Shown piece after piece: positions 7,215-7,565 of a DNA stretch of 7,565 bases; the stretch's first letter is position 1, and each line of letters opens with the position of its first letter. The DNA lies in NCBI GenBank assembly GCA_946055125.1, contig CAMGFF010000102.1, positions 1-7,565 on the forward strand. Direction: 5' to 3'. The position numbers and the translations under genes were made by a program. Origin of the DNA: an uncultured Prevotellaceae bacterium. GTDB taxonomy: Bacteria > Bacteroidota > Bacteroidia > Bacteroidales > Muribaculaceae. The notes under the pieces were generated by a model. It did no database searches. It was not told the DNA's origin and saw nothing but the letters and a program-made list of their open reading frames with translations.

Positions 7215-7365
7215 GTATCAAAATGGGAAAATAACCGATTATGTAGGGACGCACCCTGGTGCGTCCGCACTCAATCGCCTTGTTATCGCTTGATTATGAG
7301 GCGGTAACGCGGACGCACCAGGGTGCGTCCCTACATGAGAATATCATCAAACCGAATTTTGATAC
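7215..7365. repeat. Outer 10-base inverted repeat flanking the doubled palindrome
   Basis: GTATCAAAAT at 7215-7224 is exactly reversed as ATTTTGATAC at 7356-7365. The two copies enclose the doubled palindrome almost symmetrically (16 and 19 bases from it). They could be the ends of a 151-base MITE-like element or simply a lower stem of the hairpin. I see no clear target-site duplication outside them. Confidence 0.55.
7241..7336. repeat. REP/BIME-like doubled palindrome (28-base perfect inverted repeat)
   Basis: Arms 7241-7268 and 7309-7336 are exact reverse complements over 28 bases and enclose a 40-base loop. Each arm contains its own palindrome: GGACGCACC and GGTGCGTCC around two bases (7247-7266 and 7311-7330). 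The loop adds a short inner stem, CGCCT (7276-7280) with AGGCG (7299-7303). The structure can fold as one long hairpin or as two small ones, as in paired REP units (BIMEs). The core GTAGGGACGCACC resembles dispersed intergenic palindromes that I recall from many bacterial genomes; that is memory, not a search. It has no coding capacity, so any movement would need a transposase encoded elsewhere. Lying between converging genes, it could also act as a two-way terminator, but there is no clear T-run. Confidence 0.88.
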
Positions 7366-7374
7366 ATTGTATCA
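7360..7374. repeat. 15-base palindrome TGATACA-T-TGTATCA
   Basis: Seven-base arms surround a single T. The left arm overlaps the outer inverted repeat, so GTATCA occurs here in both directions and again at 7215. It could be a protein-binding dyad or part of the repeat element. No gene starts nearby, which argues against an operator. Confidence 0.45.
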
Positions 7375-7389
7375 GGGTACGCGCAGGTT

Positions 7390-7411
7390 CTCGCCGCTCA
7401 CTGCAGGCGAG
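7390..7411. terminator. Possible GC hairpin downstream of the right-edge gene
   Basis: CTCGCC (7390-7395) pairs with GGCGAG (7406-7411) across a ten-base loop, about 20 bases past the stop of the leftward gene. It has no U-run on that strand, so it is a weak terminator candidate at best. Confidence 0.25.
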
Positions 7412-7429
7412 GCTGGGGCTGCTGCGAGA

Positions 7430-7565
7430 TCAGGCTTGCCGGTCGCTCACATGGGTGTAGGTGAAGGCGGCGCCACAGTGGGTGCAGTGCATGTCCTCGT
7501 GCACGGTCACAATCTTGCGGTGCTCGCGCGAGGTTTCGGAGCGGTCGATTTCCCTTCCGCCACGG
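7430..7565 (-). CDS. C-terminal end of a protein of unknown function with a CxxC motif (partial)
   Basis: Only the last 45 codons or so lie inside the window, ending in TGA at 7432-7430. The visible tail begins RGGREIDRSETSREHR and continues to MHCTHCGAAFTYTHVSDRQA, the C-terminus. CTHC is a single CxxC knuckle, half of a possible zinc ribbon whose partner cysteines would have to lie further upstream. Codon use (mostly C/G in the third position) matches the other genes, which is the main reason to trust this frame over the overlapping open frame on the + strand. I do not recognise the family. The gene converges on ispF. Confidence 0.6.
   Translation of the reverse strand, partial: RGGREIDRSETSREHRKIVTVHEDMHCTHCGAAFTYTHVSDRQA

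Larger units (their letters stand above)
7185..7429. other. Convergent intergenic region after ispF
   Basis: This 245-base stretch lies between the ends of ispF and the leftward gene at the right edge. It holds no credible gene. Most of it is inverted-repeat structure, listed separately: an outer repeat (7215-7365), a doubled palindrome (7241-7336), a 15-base palindrome (7360-7374) and a small GC hairpin (7390-7411). Any of these could end or stabilise transcripts from the two converging genes. Confidence 0.7.

Noticed and set aside
7450..7565. Open frame on the + strand from ATG 7450 to the right edge
   Set aside because: It has no ribosome site, its codon use is poorer than the overlapping minus-strand frame, and the minus frame shows a CxxC motif.

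Overview
The window looks like a chromosomal piece of a member of the Bacteroidota, most likely order Bacteroidales. Three of its genes (porX, sprE/porW, porV) belong to the type IX secretion system (T9SS), which is confined to that phylum. A TAnnTTTG-type promoter box and mostly weak Shine-Dalgarno sequences fit as well. Codons strongly prefer C/G in the third position, so this is a fairly GC-rich lineage. I cannot name the genus.

Layout. A leftward block fills positions 1-5085. In transcription order it holds an ABC-3 family metal permease (5085 to 4264), the large TPR lipoprotein SprE/PorW (4220 to 1329, TTG start) and the response regulator PorX (1332 to beyond the left edge, ATGA overlap with sprE). 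A 296-bp AT-rich divergent region (5086-5381) separates it from a rightward pair: porV (5382-6584), the outer-membrane shuttle protein of T9SS, and ispF (6708-7184), an enzyme of isoprenoid precursor synthesis. At the right edge a leftward gene of unknown function ends at 7430, with a CxxC motif near its C-terminus. It converges on ispF.

How the genes work together. In T9SS, PorX and its partners control expression and function of the secretion machine, SprE/PorW is a lipoprotein needed for the machine to work, and PorV carries secreted substrates to the sortase complex at the cell surface. Finding all three within 6.6 kb, in two divergent units that share one regulatory region, suggests a T9SS control and delivery locus. 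The metal permease and ispF are likely passengers, although PorX is itself a zinc-type metalloenzyme.

Non-coding structure. Two spacers are unusual. The 123-bp porV-ispF spacer is built almost entirely of 7-base units held in one unbroken register for 112 bases (6588-6699). The ispF downstream region holds a nested inverted repeat: two perfect 28-base arms, each of which is itself a palindrome (7241-7336), inside a further 10-base inverted repeat (7215-7365). This resembles a REP/BIME or MITE-like dispersed element. I found no RNA gene, CRISPR array or transposase. I see no wholly new multi-gene system; the novel-looking material is in the repeats and the gene arrangement.
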